From: Acrocarpospora pleiomorpha | GTDB lineage: Bacteria; Actinomycetota; Actinomycetes; Streptosporangiales; Streptosporangiaceae | Assembly: GCF_009687885.1 (NCBI RefSeq) | Contig: NZ_BLAF01000007.1 | Span: 186,001-250,000, forward strand | DNA length: 64,000 nt | Reading direction: 5' to 3' | Notes under the pieces: model-generated | Database searches by the model: none | What the model saw: the letters and a program-made list of their open reading frames with translations, nothing else | Told to the model about the DNA's origin: nothing | Shown here: in pieces, positions 9,112 to 17,841 of the stretch | How positions within the stretch are numbered: the first letter of the stretch is position 1 | How the letters are laid out: each line of letters starts with the position of its first letter | Translations under genes and position numbers: made by a program

Positions 9112-9826
9112 GGCGCCTGCCTCGGTTGAGGGCCATCTGGGTGATCGCGCGAGCGGCGCGCCGCTCCACGACGTCCATCGACTCCCCCACGTGGCGGCGC
9201 ATCGCGGTCAGCGCCTCGGCGTGCCGGCCGGCCAGGACCTCCTCGGCGATCTCCAGGTGCTGGATGATCGTGAGGGTGATGCGGTCCTCGGTGAGGAAGT
9301 CGTACATGCGCACCGCCCGGATCCGCGCGTTGACCGCGGCCAGGGTGCTCGTGAGCGCCGCGTTCCCCGACGCGCGGCTCATCGTGACGTGGAAGTCCTC
9401 GTCCATCAGGACGAACTGGGGATCGGGCTCCGGCTGGTCGTCCCGCAGCGCGCGCCACTGGTCGCGCAGCGGTTCCAGGATCGCCGGGTCGTGGGCACGC
9501 ACGTCCGGGTCGAGGGCGCGGCTGATGCCGCGCAGTTCGAGAGTGATCCGCAGTTCGTAGAGATCTCTGAGGTCGGTCAGGTCTGGCTGGGCGACGTAGT
9601 AACCGCCGTCTTCGCCGCGTTCCACCAGGCCGTCGGCGAGGAGCCGGACGAGCGCCTCCCGCACGGGTGTGCGGGAGACCCCGAGCTCGGCCGCCACTCG
9701 CTCCTCGACCAGCCGGGCCCTGATCGCGAAATGCCCGATCATCAGCCTGCGGCGCAGCTCGCCGTAGACCTGGTCCCGCCGCAGCTTGATGGCTGGATCC
9801 CGTTCTGTATACAGACCTGTATCCAC
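9074..9826 (-). CDS. GntR family (FCD subfamily) regulator of the biuret/transport operon
   Basis: A 250-residue regulator. The winged helix covers about residues 18-80, with the recognition motif [18 protein letters not shown]. The C-terminal all-helical FCD ligand domain keeps metal-type ligands ([14 protein letters not shown] and a later QHLEIAEEV segment). The start is GTG at 9826; no other ATG or GTG precedes the wing domain. A perfect palindrome lies over codons 4-8, so it very likely represses itself and the downstream transporter/hydrolase operon. The effector is presumably the imported nitrogen compound or a product. Confidence 0.85.
   Translation of the reverse strand: MDTGLYTERDPAIKLRRDQVYGELRRRLMIGHFAIRARLVEERVAAELGVSRTPVREALVRLLADGLVERGEDGGYYVAQPDLTDLRDLYELRITLELRGISRALDPDVRAHDPAILEPLRDQWRALRDDQPEPDPQFVLMDEDFHVTMSRASGNAALTSTLAAVNARIRAVRMYDFLTEDRITLTIIQHLEIAEEVLAGRHAEALTAMRRHVGESMDVVERRAARAITQMALNRGRRHDFDRPANRGQD
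9804..9815. promoter_or_regulatory. Palindromic GntR operator inside the regulator's first codons
   Basis: TCTGTATACAGA is a perfect 12-base palindrome. A GTATAC-type core is typical of FCD-subfamily GntR operators. It overlaps codons 4-8 of the GntR gene, and a related half-site (CTGTATCC) follows at 9817-9824. This suggests autorepression by blocking a leaderless or near-leaderless transcript. Confidence 0.65.
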
Positions 9827-9920
9827 GAACTGGACGCTAAAGATGCGCTATTTCCTGACAAGTCGGCTTGCGTTAATTCGGCGTAGCCAAGCCCTCACGA
9901 TCCCTCACGGGGCATGGCAC

Positions 9921-9957
9921 AAAAAAGGGGCCCGCGCCGGTCGACGGCGCGGGCCCC
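9921..9957 (-). terminator. Rho-independent terminator of the secreted amidase gene
   Basis: A perfect 12-bp GC stem (9927-9938 with 9946-9957) and a 7-base loop are followed on the minus strand by six T residues (9926-9921). It lies about 15 bases past the stop of the amidase gene at 9972. This is a textbook intrinsic terminator for minus-strand transcription. Confidence 0.9.
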
Positions 9958-9971
9958 GGAGGGGTTGAGGG

Positions 9972-12900
9972 TTATTCGAGGAGGCGGTCGCCGGGGTGGC
10001 AGAACTCCCCGGTGAAGAACGTGCTGCCGGGCACGCACCGCCACATGCTCGGGTTGGTGTAGCTGGGCGCCAGGCGGACGTTGGTCGCCTGCTCGAGGGC
10101 GTAGCCGCCGGCGAGCAGCGTCGCCTCGCTGAAGGCCGTGCCGACGAGGGTGACCCCGATCGGGTTGCGGCCCGCCGAGCTGGTCTGCACGCCGTATCCG
10201 GCGGGCAGCGTCAGCACCGGGTAGCCCGCGCGGTCGGCGTTGCCGACGAGCCCGTTGCCGCTCGGCACCAGGATGGCGTCGAAATCGTCGGACTTGTCGT
10301 CAGGCGTTCCGTTGGCGAGGATGCCGTCGATCAGCGCCTTGTTGGACGCCTTGCCGGATTCCAGGTCGGCCGTGTACGCCGCGCTGGTCGCGGGGTCGGA
10401 CAGATCGACCGCCTGGGCGGCGAGCAGCAGCCCCTGCTGGTACTTCAGTCCCTCCACGGGGTTGGCGTCGTTGTAGTCGATGATCGCCTGCAGCGACTTG
10501 TTCTTGTAGGCGGACAGGTAGCCGTTCAGATCGCGCTTGAACTCCCTGGCCACGACGCTCGCCGGGTCGGGGTTCGGCGCGCCGATCGCCACCTGGGTGG
10601 TCGTGGCCCCGAGCGCCTGCAGCTTGCTCACCATCGTGGCGTACGGCTCGGCCGTGCTCGACACGACGGCGATCTTCTTGCCCTGCAGGGCGGTCGTGGT
10701 CAGGCCCGCGGTGTAGTCCTTGACGGGCGCGCCCGCCGTGGCCGGGTCGGCCGCGTCTGGCCCGGCCAGGACCGTGAGCGCGCTCGCCGCGTCGTACACC
10801 GTGCGGGCGATCGGCCCCGGCGCGTCCTGCGACCGGGCGACCGGCAGCACGCCGGCGCGGCTGACCAGACCGACCGTCGGCTTCAGGCCGACGACGCCCG
10901 CCGCGTCGGCGGGAGCCACCAGCTGGGCCGAGTCGGGCGAGGTCTCCATGCCGACGGTGAACGCCGCCAGCCCGGAGGCCGTCGCCGCCGCCGAACCGGC
11001 GGAAGAACCGGCCGGGGTCTTGTCGGTGTCGGACGGCAGGAGCACCTGACCGGCCAGCGAGGAGTACCCCTTCGGCAGGTTCGCGTCGAACACGCCGTTC
11101 AGCTCGGTGATGTTCGTCGTGCCGAGGATGATCGCGCCGGCGGCCTTGAGCTTGGCCGCCACCGTCGAGTCGTCCTTCGGCTCGAGGTCCTGCAGCGCGA
11201 TCGAGCCGCCGGTGGTCGCCAGGTCGTCCACGTCGAACCCGTCGTTGAGCAGCACGGGGATGCCGTACAGCGGCGGGCGCACCGGCCGCTTGTCCGTCGG
11301 GTTGGCGTTGTCCTTCTTGTACTTGTCCTTCTCCCAGTCGAGCTTGCGGGCCTCCTTGACGGCGTCCTCGTTGATCGAGCGGACCGCCTGGGTGGCCGGG
11401 CCCTCGGCGTTGGTCAGCGCGATCCGGTAGAGGTAGGACCTGACCAGGGCCTCCGAGCTCAGCTTGTTGGACAGCAGCCGGGCCTTGAGGCTCTGCACCG
11501 ACTCCGTCTCCAGCGAGAACGGCAGCTCCCTGGGCTCGTAGCCGAGCAGGTCCATGATCGTGTCGTAGTCGGGGTTGCAGTGCTCGCGCTCGCTGTAGGG
11601 CGGCGCGGGCACCGTCCTGGCGCAGCGGTACATGCTCGGGTTCACCGAGCTGGCCGGCTGGCGCAGGCGGGTGCCCTGCTCGATGACGTATCCGACGCCC
11701 AGCAGGTCGAACTCGCTGTAGGCGTTGCCGTGGACCTGGACGGCCACCGCGCGCCGGTGCGTGGCGGAGTACCCCATCGGGATCGTGATCGTGGGGTATC
11801 CGGCCTGCGGCCCGTTCGGCACGCTGCCGAGGATCGCGATCACCGGGTCGGCCGGCTGGGCCGGGTCGGAGTTGGGGTAGGTCACCATGTCGTTGATGGC
11901 CTTGTGCCAGGCGGCCTTGCGGATGGCGAGGTTCGTCCGGTACGCGGTCTCGTTGGCGCCGCCGGGGGTGACGTCGGAGAGCGAGGAGTTCAGGTGGTTG
12001 TTGTTGCCGTATTTCAGGGCCTGGTGGGCGTTGGCCTGATTGTCGGCGACTTCCTGGACCAGCGACTGGATCGGCGCCTGCGGGCCGAGCCGCTTGTAGT
12101 ACTCGTCGATGCTCTTGTGCTGCTCGTACCCGCTGGGCAGGCTCGGCAGCGTGGGGATGGACACGGTCGGCCGCGGCACCATGATCGCGCCCGCGGCGGT
12201 CAGCGCGTCGTAGGCGATCTTGAGCGGGCTGCCGTCGGTGAGGGTGCCGTTGTAGCCGATCTTCTTGCCCTGGACGAAGTCGGCGTCCAGCGCCTTCATG
12301 TAGTCCGGCAGCTCCGCGGGGAGCGCCGGGATGATGCCGGCGGCGATGTAGTCGTCGCCGAACATCGCGCGGTATCCCGCGTCGGCGTCCGGGTCGGGAC
12401 CGGCGATCGAGGCGAGCGTCATCGCCGCGTCCGACACGGAGCGGACCATCGGCCCCGCCGTGTCCTGCGAGGCGCTGATCGGCGCGATGCCGTACCCGGG
12501 GACGAGCCCGACGGTCGGCCGGAGCCCGACCAGGCTCTGCGCGTTCGACGGGCTGATGATCGAACCCGACGTCTCGGTGCCGATGCCCAGCGTGGACATC
12601 GCCGCCGCCATGGCCGTGCCGGTTCCGGACGACGAGCCGCTGGGGTTCTGGTCGGTGTCGAGGCCGTGCAGGACCTGCCCGGTGAGGTTGCCGAAACCTG
12701 ACGGTTGGCTGCCGAAGCTGTTGGCGTATTCCGAGAGCCCGAGCTTGCCGAGGATCACGACGCCGCTGGCGCGGAGTTTCTTGGTGATGCCCGCGTCGGT
12801 CGCCGGGTAGGAGTCACGCAGTGAATAGTTGCCGGCGGAGGTGTACATGCCGGTGACGTCGATCAGGTCCTTGAGCAGGATCGGCAGCCCGTGCGCGGGG

Positions 12901-13211
12901 CCGAGAACCTGCCCCTTCGCGCGCAGCTTGTCGGCCGCCGCCGCGTCCTTGAGCGCGTCCTTGTTGAGCTGGGTCACGGCGTTCAGCCCGGGCCCGCGCT
13001 TGTTCAGCGCTTCGATCCGGTCGATGTAGGCCTGGGTGAGCTGGACGGAGGTGAGCTGGCCCTTGGCCATCATGTCCACGGCCTGGGCGCCGGTGAGCGT
13101 TTCCAGGTCGAGTACGGGCGGCTTGGGCTTGGCCATGGCGGCCGTCGGGGCGAGCGTCATCGTGAGGGAGAGGGAGAGTAAGGCAGTGAGGGTGAAGCGC
13201 AATCTGTGCAC
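9972..13211 (-). CDS. Secreted tandem amidase-signature protein, second domain degenerate
   Basis: A 1079-residue exported protein. Signal peptide: residues 1-27 (VHRLRFTLTALLSLSL, cleavage near AAMA). Two full amidase-signature domains follow. The first (about 35-500) has an intact triad: Lys114 (LPILLKDLID), cis-Ser193 (NPSGSSSG) and Ser217 (TETSGSI). The second (about 555-1050) keeps the fold motifs but has Asn656 for Lys (PVLLNDGFD) and Asp760 at the nucleophile position (METSPDSAQ), with only cis-Ser736 retained. Each domain ends with a matching NPSMYRC or NPSMWRC tail, showing internal duplication. The GTG at 13211 was chosen because AAGGAG lies six bases upstream and the signal peptide starts there. 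Substrate unknown; extracellular amide scavenging is likely. Confidence 0.85.
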   Translation of the reverse strand: MHRLRFTLTALLSLSLTMTLAPTAAMAKPKPPVLDLETLTGAQAVDMMAKGQLTSVQLTQAYIDRIEALNKRGPGLNAVTQLNKDALKDAAAADKLRAKGQVLGPAHGLPILLKDLIDVTGMYTSAGNYSLRDSYPATDAGITKKLRASGVVILGKLGLSEYANSFGSQPSGFGNLTGQVLHGLDTDQNPSGSSSGTGTAMAAAMSTLGIGTETSGSIISPSNAQSLVGLRPTVGLVPGYGIAPISASQDTAGPMVRSVSDAAMTLASIAGPDPDADAGYRAMFGDDYIAAGIIPALPAELPDYMKALDADFVQGKKIGYNGTLTDGSPLKIAYDALTAAGAIMVPRPTVSIPTLPSLPSGYEQHKSIDEYYKRLGPQAPIQSLVQEVADNQANAHQALKYGNNNHLNSSLSDVTPGGANETAYRTNLAIRKAAWHKAINDMVTYPNSDPAQPADPVIAILGSVPNGPQAGYPTITIPMGYSATHRRAVAVQVHGNAYSEFDLLGVGYVIEQGTRLRQPASSVNPSMYRCARTVPAPPYSEREHCNPDYDTIMDLLGYEPRELPFSLETESVQSLKARLLSNKLSSEALVRSYLYRIALTNAEGPATQAVRSINEDAVKEARKLDWEKDKYKKDNANPTDKRPVRPPLYGIPVLLNDGFDVDDLATTGGSIALQDLEPKDDSTVAAKLKAAGAIILGTTNITELNGVFDANLPKGYSSLAGQVLLPSDTDKTPAGSSAGSAAATASGLAAFTVGMETSPDSAQLVAPADAAGVVGLKPTVGLVSRAGVLPVARSQDAPGPIARTVYDAASALTVLAGPDAADPATAGAPVKDYTAGLTTTALQGKKIAVVSSTAEPYATMVSKLQALGATTTQVAIGAPNPDPASVVAREFKRDLNGYLSAYKNKSLQAIIDYNDANPVEGLKYQQGLLLAAQAVDLSDPATSAAYTADLESGKASNKALIDGILANGTPDDKSDDFDAILVPSGNGLVGNADRAGYPVLTLPAGYGVQTSSAGRNPIGVTLVGTAFSEATLLAGGYALEQATNVRLAPSYTNPSMWRCVPGSTFFTGEFCHPGDRLLE

Positions 13212-13495
13212 CACGTGCTCCTTGAGGAACCCGGTAATGCCGTGACCGTATAGACGGCTAGTTACAGCCAAATGTCCGGAATGTTCCCGGCCCGAAACCA
13301 AGGATCATGGGTCCGAATCTGGGCGTGGTGTACTGGTGGATCCCGCGATGGGCGATTCTGTACGCGCCTGCTCAGCAGAACTAATGTGATAGTTGAGGCG
13401 TTTGCTCCACACGATGACGGTTATGTCCGCTGGATGTCACAGAACTTCTGGCGGCGCTGGCTGAACTTACTCTCTTCCGCAGGAAGGAAAGCGTG

Positions 13496-14581
13496 ATGGG
13501 TGCACAGTCCGCGGGCCGTTTCGGGTTGGTGGGCAGCGGGTGGCGTTCGGAGTTCTTCGTGCGCCTGGCCAGGCAGTTACCCGAACGGTTGTCGGTTTCG
13601 GGCGTGGTGACGCGATCGGCCGAACGGGGAGCCGAGGTCGAGTCCCGATGGGGAGTGCCGGCGTTCCGCTCCATCGGGGACATGCTCGCGGCCGAACGCC
13701 CCGAATTCGTCATCACGTCGGTGCCGTGGCCTGTCAACCCGGTGGTGATCAAGGAGCTCGTGGAATTCGGCGTCCCGGTGCTGGCCGAGACCCCGCCCGC
13801 CGCCGACCTGGACGGGCTGCGCAACCTGTGGAACGCCGTCGGTTCCAGCGGCCTGGTGCAGGTGGCCGAGCAGTACCTGCACATGCCCGGCCACGCGGCG
13901 CGGCTGGCCCTGGTCCGCGAGAGCGTCATCGGCGAGGTCACCTCGGTCCAGGTGTCCTCCACGCACCTCTACCACGCCGTCTCAATGATCAGGCACCTGC
14001 TCGGAGCAGGCTTCCAGGAGGCCACCGTCAGCGCCCGCTCCTTCACCGCTCCCCTGGCCGACCCGCTGTCCAAGGACGGCTGGACCGGCGGCTCCACCCC
14101 GAAACCGGCGTCCACCACGATCGCCACCCTGGAGTTCGCCAGCGGCATGGGCCTCTACGACTTCACCGACAACCAGTGGTGGAACCCGCTGCGCGCCCGC
14201 CGGATCGTCATCCGCGGATCCCTGGGCGAGGTGGTGGACGACCGCGTCGTCCGCCTGGCCGACCCGAAGACCCCCGTCGAATCCCGTCTCATCCGCCGCC
14301 AGACCGGAATCGACCTGAACCTCGAAGGCTTCGACCTGGACCACATCAGCTTCGACGGCCGCGTGCTCTACCGCAACGACTACCAGGGCGCCCACTTCTC
14401 CGAGGACGACCTGGCCGTCGTCAGCCTCCTGTGCCACATGACGTCCTGGTGCCGGAACGAAGCCGCCGAACCCTACCCTCTGGCCGACGGCTGCCAGGAC
14501 CACCAGCTCAGCCTGGCCATCGGAGAATCCCTGCGCTCCGGAACCCCCGTCACCACCACCCGCGAAGCCTGGGCCCGGTAG
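13496..14581 (+). CDS. Gfo/Idh/MocA family oxidoreductase
   Basis: A 361-residue NAD(P)-dependent dehydrogenase-like protein. The N-terminal Rossmann motif is GLVGSGWRSEFFVRLARQL. The segment VLAETPPAADLDGL sits where the family's conserved EKP motif occurs, but Lys is replaced (ETP), so the usual catalytic Lys is absent. The C-terminal domain covers about residues 125-330. The ATG at 13496 has AGGAAGG eight bases upstream. It stands alone between two oppositely oriented genes. Substrate is not predictable, and the missing Lys leaves catalytic activity uncertain. Confidence 0.8.
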   Translation: MGAQSAGRFGLVGSGWRSEFFVRLARQLPERLSVSGVVTRSAERGAEVESRWGVPAFRSIGDMLAAERPEFVITSVPWPVNPVVIKELVEFGVPVLAETPPAADLDGLRNLWNAVGSSGLVQVAEQYLHMPGHAARLALVRESVIGEVTSVQVSSTHLYHAVSMIRHLLGAGFQEATVSARSFTAPLADPLSKDGWTGGSTPKPASTTIATLEFASGMGLYDFTDNQWWNPLRARRIVIRGSLGEVVDDRVVRLADPKTPVESRLIRRQTGIDLNLEGFDLDHISFDGRVLYRNDYQGAHFSEDDLAVVSLLCHMTSWCRNEAAEPYPLADGCQDHQLSLAIGESLRSGTPVTTTREAWAR

Positions 14582-14584
14582 ACC

Positions 14585-14742
14585 TTATTGGCGCGCCAGG
14601 ATTTCGCGTACTTGCCGCGGTAATAAACGTCGCTCTCGGTGACGATGAGCGCCAGTGCCTGCGGCTCGATCGCCAGGTCGCCGGTGGCTCTGTGGAGGTT
14701 CCGCAGCCCGACGATGATGTCGTTGCGGATGAGGGTGAGACT
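14585..14742 (-). other. Coding-like remnant downstream of the SDR gene
   Basis: Read on the minus strand directly after the SDR stop, the segment is open and encodes a coding-like stretch (IIVGLRNLHRATGDLAIEP, then ESDVYYRGKYAKSWR). It has no start codon or RBS of its own. It may be the eroded 3' end of a lost gene. I do not recognise the family. Confidence 0.25.
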
Positions 14743-15423
14743 CTAGGCCAGGGGCTCTGACAGGGTCCGCTTGACGGTGCGGCTGAGGTCGTCGGCGAGG
14801 ATTTCCGCTGTGCCGGAGGCGATTCCGTCCAGGGCGAGCGCGGCGACCACCGTGGGGTCCACCTTGTTCTCGGGTGCGACGGACGCGGCCATGTCGGTGT
14901 CCATGTAACCGACGTGCAGGCTCGCCACGTGGATGCCCTTTGGAGCGAGTTGCTGCCTGATCGCGTTGGTCATGGCCCACCCGGCGGCTTTGCCCGCCGC
15001 GTAGGCGCCTGTCTGCGGCAGGTGGGCCCAGGAGAGCACGGACAGCACGTTGAGGATCGCGCCGCCGCCGTTGGCCTCGATGATCGGCGCGAACGCCCGC
15101 GTCACGGTGAGCGGGCCGAAGTAGTGGCTCTCCATCTCCAGGCGGATCTTGTCGAAATCGCCGTCGATCAGCGAGGTGTGGGTGGAGATGCCCGCGTTGT
15201 TGATCAGCAGGGTGACGTCGGAGGCCTCCTGGGCCGCCTTCGCCACCGTTTCCGGCCTGGTGAAGTCCAGTTCGAGTGGCAACGCGCCGGGCACGTCGAC
15301 GGTCTCGGGCCTGCGGGCGGCGGCGTAGACCTTCGCCCCGCGGTCGATCAGCTGGGTGACGAACCGGTGGCCGAGCCCGCGGTTGCCGCCGGTCACGATC
15401 GCCACAGAATTCTCGATCTTCAT
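14743..15423 (-). CDS. Short-chain dehydrogenase/reductase (SDR)
   Basis: A 226-residue classical SDR. It has the cofactor motif TGGNRGLG near residue 12, the NNAG motif (LLINNAGIS), a catalytic Ser (LSVLSWAHLP) and the YAAGK motif carrying Tyr and Lys. The second of two adjacent ATG codons (15423) fits the GGAGGAGC ribosome site best; the first (15426) adds one residue. It is divergent from an HxlR-type regulator, with an inverted repeat between them, the common arrangement for HxlR-controlled reductases that respond to reactive electrophiles. Confidence 0.88.
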   Translation of the reverse strand: MKIENSVAIVTGGNRGLGHRFVTQLIDRGAKVYAAARRPETVDVPGALPLELDFTRPETVAKAAQEASDVTLLINNAGISTHTSLIDGDFDKIRLEMESHYFGPLTVTRAFAPIIEANGGGAILNVLSVLSWAHLPQTGAYAAGKAAGWAMTNAIRQQLAPKGIHVASLHVGYMDTDMAASVAPENKVDPTVVAALALDGIASGTAEILADDLSRTVKRTLSEPLA

Positions 15424-15439
15424 CATGCTCCTCCATCTG

Positions 15440-15472
15440 ACTTGGAACATCCAAGTTAGCATCAAGCTTGGA
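15440..15472. promoter_or_regulatory. Candidate HxlR operator between divergent genes
   Basis: ACTTGGA-ACA-TCCAAGT (15440-15456) is a perfect 7-base inverted repeat. A third copy of the half-site, CTTGGA, follows at 15467-15472. It overlaps the SDR promoter region and lies just upstream of the HxlR gene, so it probably controls both. Confidence 0.6.
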
Positions 15473-15502
15473 ATAGGCAAGCGAGGCGGTAGCCTGTGCG
15501 GT

Positions 15503-15979
15503 GTGAGGAGGATGACTCGCCGTGCCCTGCAGGACAGTCACTGCTCCATCCAGCGCAGCCTCGAGGTGATCGGGGATCCCTGGACGGTGCTGATCCTGCG
15601 TGAGGCGTTCCTGGGCACCACACGTTTCAGCGACTTCGTCGCCGCTATCGGCATCTCCACCGACTTGCTCACCGACCGCCTCGCGGTGCTGGTCGAGGCG
15701 GGTGTGATGGAGAAGCGGCCCTACTCCGAGCCGGGCAAACGCACCCGGTATGGCTACCTCCTCACGCCTACGGGCATGGAGTTGCGCGTCGTGCTCGGGG
15801 CGCTCCAGCAGTGGGGGGACGCGCATCGGCTGTCGGGCGGATCCCCGTCCATGGAACGCCGTAGCCGCACGACCGGGCAGCGTCTGGAGGTGGCGTTCGT
15901 GGACGAGTCAGGCCAGGCGGTGGCTCTGGGTGACGTCGAATTCGTGCCCTCAGCTGGTCAGCGAGGCGTACAGGTCTAG
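15503..15979 (+). CDS. HxlR family transcriptional regulator
   Basis: A regulator of about 158 residues with the HxlR winged helix (CSIQRSLEVIGDPWTVLILR, then TDLLTDRLAVLVEAGVMEKR). The conserved Cys preceding IQR could act as a redox or electrophile sensor, as in related proteins. The start is uncertain: GTG at 15503 would give a leaderless or weakly initiated message, and ATG at 15512 overlaps its own purine-rich stretch. The 3' end overlaps the convergent glycosyltransferase gene by 30 bases. The likely target is the divergent SDR gene. Confidence 0.82.
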   Translation: MRRMTRRALQDSHCSIQRSLEVIGDPWTVLILREAFLGTTRFSDFVAAIGISTDLLTDRLAVLVEAGVMEKRPYSEPGKRTRYGYLLTPTGMELRVVLGALQQWGDAHRLSGGSPSMERRSRTTGQRLEVAFVDESGQAVALGDVEFVPSAGQRGVQV

Positions 15980-17005
15980 ATGGGCCTGGGCGGCGGCCGT
16001 CCAGGTGTGGCGGAAGGCGAGCGCGCGGCCCGCCGCGCGCGTTGACGAGTCACCGGCGGCTTCGCGGATCGCGGTGGCGAATGCGGGGACGTCGGCGGCG
16101 TACCGGGCGGCGCCGGTGAAGACTTCGCGGAAGACGGGGAGGTCGCGGGTCACCAGGGGGACTCCGGCGGCCAGTGCCTCCATGGCGGCCAGGCCGAAGC
16201 CCTCCTTCGTGGAGGGGAAGGCGAACACGGCGGCTCCCGCGACCAGGGCGGGCAGGTCGTCGTGGGCCACCGGTCCGAGAACCTCGGGGCGCACGCCGAG
16301 TTCGGCCGCGCGGGCTTCCCAGGCCGCCCGGTAGTCGCGGTAGTCGAACAGGGTCTCGCCGCCCGCGATCACCAGCCGGTACTCGGCCGGGTCCAGCAGG
16401 GCGTAGGCCTCAAGCAGGTCGATCGAGCCTTTCCGCGGCTCGATCCCGCCCACGGTCAGGATGTACGGCCCGAGCCGGGCCCGCCACCGCTCCCCCGAAG
16501 CCGACGCGAACCGCGCCGCGTCGACGCCGTTGGGGATGACCGTGGCCTTGATGCCCCACCCGTCGGCGAGTTCGGCCGCGACCGCGCCGGAGACGCAGAC
16601 GTGCGCCCACGGCCGCGTGATGGCCCGCTCATGGCAGGCGGCCAGCTCCGGGGTAGTGAAATGGTCGATGTGGTGAACAGTCCGGATACAGGGTCCGGCC
16701 GCGTTGGCGCTGATGCAGTCCTGCGCGTGCACGATGTCGTACAACGTGGGGTCGAAGGCGTCGCCCAGGAGGGCGATCGACCGCAGCACCCGCGATCCCA
16801 GGGTTTCGCCCGCCACGTCGGGGCACGGCACGATCCTGATCCGCACCCGGGGATCGACCGGCCGGAAGAAACCCAGGTCTCCTCCCCTGCCGAGCGACCA
16901 CACGGTCACGTCCGCGCCCAGCCCGGCCAGCGCCTCGGCGAGCGCGAGCGTGTGCACGACCCCGCCGCGCGGCTTCGTCGAGTACGTGAGCAGCGCGATC
17001 CTCAC
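15950..17005 (-). CDS. MSMEG_0565-like family 4 glycosyltransferase of the Nit1C cluster
   Basis: A 351-residue GT-B glycosyltransferase. The N-terminal acceptor domain begins LTYSTKPRGGVVHTLALAEAL. The donor domain has the usual GT4 elements: IPNGVD, LTVGGIEPRKGS and the ExxxxxxE region FPSTKEGFGLAAMEAL. This subfamily is consistently found at the edge of Nit1C clusters, but its acceptor is unknown. The start is GTG at 17005, overlapping the stop of the nitrilase-like gene by four bases (GTGA). It is the last gene of the operon. Confidence 0.85.
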   Translation of the reverse strand: MRIALLTYSTKPRGGVVHTLALAEALAGLGADVTVWSLGRGGDLGFFRPVDPRVRIRIVPCPDVAGETLGSRVLRSIALLGDAFDPTLYDIVHAQDCISANAAGPCIRTVHHIDHFTTPELAACHERAITRPWAHVCVSGAVAAELADGWGIKATVIPNGVDAARFASASGERWRARLGPYILTVGGIEPRKGSIDLLEAYALLDPAEYRLVIAGGETLFDYRDYRAAWEARAAELGVRPEVLGPVAHDDLPALVAGAAVFAFPSTKEGFGLAAMEALAAGVPLVTRDLPVFREVFTGAARYAADVPAFATAIREAAGDSSTRAAGRALAFRHTWTAAAQAHLDLYASLTS

Positions 17006-17838
17006 CCGGAACCGGCCCGGTAGCTGCCCGGCCGGCGCTCGCCGATGTGGTTGAGCACCCGGCGGGCGTTGGCGATCTCCGCGGCCACGTCCAGTTCGGC
17101 GACCGCGAGGCCCGCCTTCGACCAGGTCCTGGCGAGGATGTCCCCGCCGGGCCCGACCACCTTGGCCTGGCCGAGGAAGCGCATCCCGCCCAGCGCGCCC
17201 GTCTGGTTGGAGGAGGCCACCACGACCTGGTTCTCGGCGGCGCGGGCGCAGTCGTACAGGTCGAAGAGGCGGGACTGGCGGTCCTGGGCCATCCGGGGGG
17301 CGCGGTTGGTGATGCTGGTGGGCCACGCGGACAGGCAGGCGATGATCTCGGCGCCGTCCAGGGCCAGGCTGCGGGCCGACTCGGGGAAGGTCTTGTCGTA
17401 GTCGATCAGCATGCCGATCCGCCCGGCGGGGGTGTCGAAGGCGTCGAACCGGTCGCCGGGGTCGTAGGCGGCGACCTCGCCCGCGGGCAGGTGCACCTTG
17501 CGGTGGCGGCCGAGCACGCCGTCGCCGGTCACGCAGACGGCGGCGTTGTAGCGGCGGTCGCCGCCGGCTTCGCAGTAGCCGACGCAGACCACCATTTCGC
17601 CCGCCAGTTCGGCGACCTGTTTGAGCAGCGGATCGTCCGGGTCGAGCGCGGGTGGCAGCGCGTCCGGGTCGGGGTGCCGCAGGTCGGCGAGGTAGCCGCC
17701 GAGCGCCGCGTCGGGCAGCACGAGCAGCCCCGCGCCCGCCTCCCGCGCGTCCGCCACCAGCTTGGCGATCCGGCGCAGGTCGAACTCCAGGTCGCGGCCG
17801 AAGTGCGCGGAGGCCGCGGCGATCCGTAGCGTTGCCAC
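17002..17838 (-). CDS. Nitrilase-superfamily protein lacking the catalytic Cys (pseudoenzyme)
   Basis: A 278-residue carbon-nitrogen hydrolase-fold protein, clearly paralogous to the upstream nitrilase. Family catalytic residues are Glu-Lys-Cys. Here Glu is Asp43 (VLPDAALGGYL), Lys114 is kept (RKVHLP) and Cys is Asp146 (GMLIDYDKTFPES, codon GAC). Replacing Cys by Asp requires two base changes in that codon, so a single sequencing error is unlikely. Without the nucleophile it cannot form the thioimidate or acyl enzyme. Open frame, normal codon use and tight coupling on both sides argue for a retained role, perhaps as a subunit mixed with the active paralogue in spiral oligomers. The start is GTG at 17838. 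Confidence 0.85.
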   Translation of the reverse strand: MATLRIAAASAHFGRDLEFDLRRIAKLVADAREAGAGLLVLPDAALGGYLADLRHPDPDALPPALDPDDPLLKQVAELAGEMVVCVGYCEAGGDRRYNAAVCVTGDGVLGRHRKVHLPAGEVAAYDPGDRFDAFDTPAGRIGMLIDYDKTFPESARSLALDGAEIIACLSAWPTSITNRAPRMAQDRQSRLFDLYDCARAAENQVVVASSNQTGALGGMRFLGQAKVVGPGGDILARTWSKAGLAVAELDVAAEIANARRVLNHIGERRPGSYRAGSG

Positions 17839-17841
17839 GAG

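Noticed and set aside
9996..12701. A 901-codon plus-strand open frame
   Set aside because: It lies opposite the secreted amidase gene; its Arg/Gly/His/Val-rich product shows no family motif. It is a high-GC antisense shadow.
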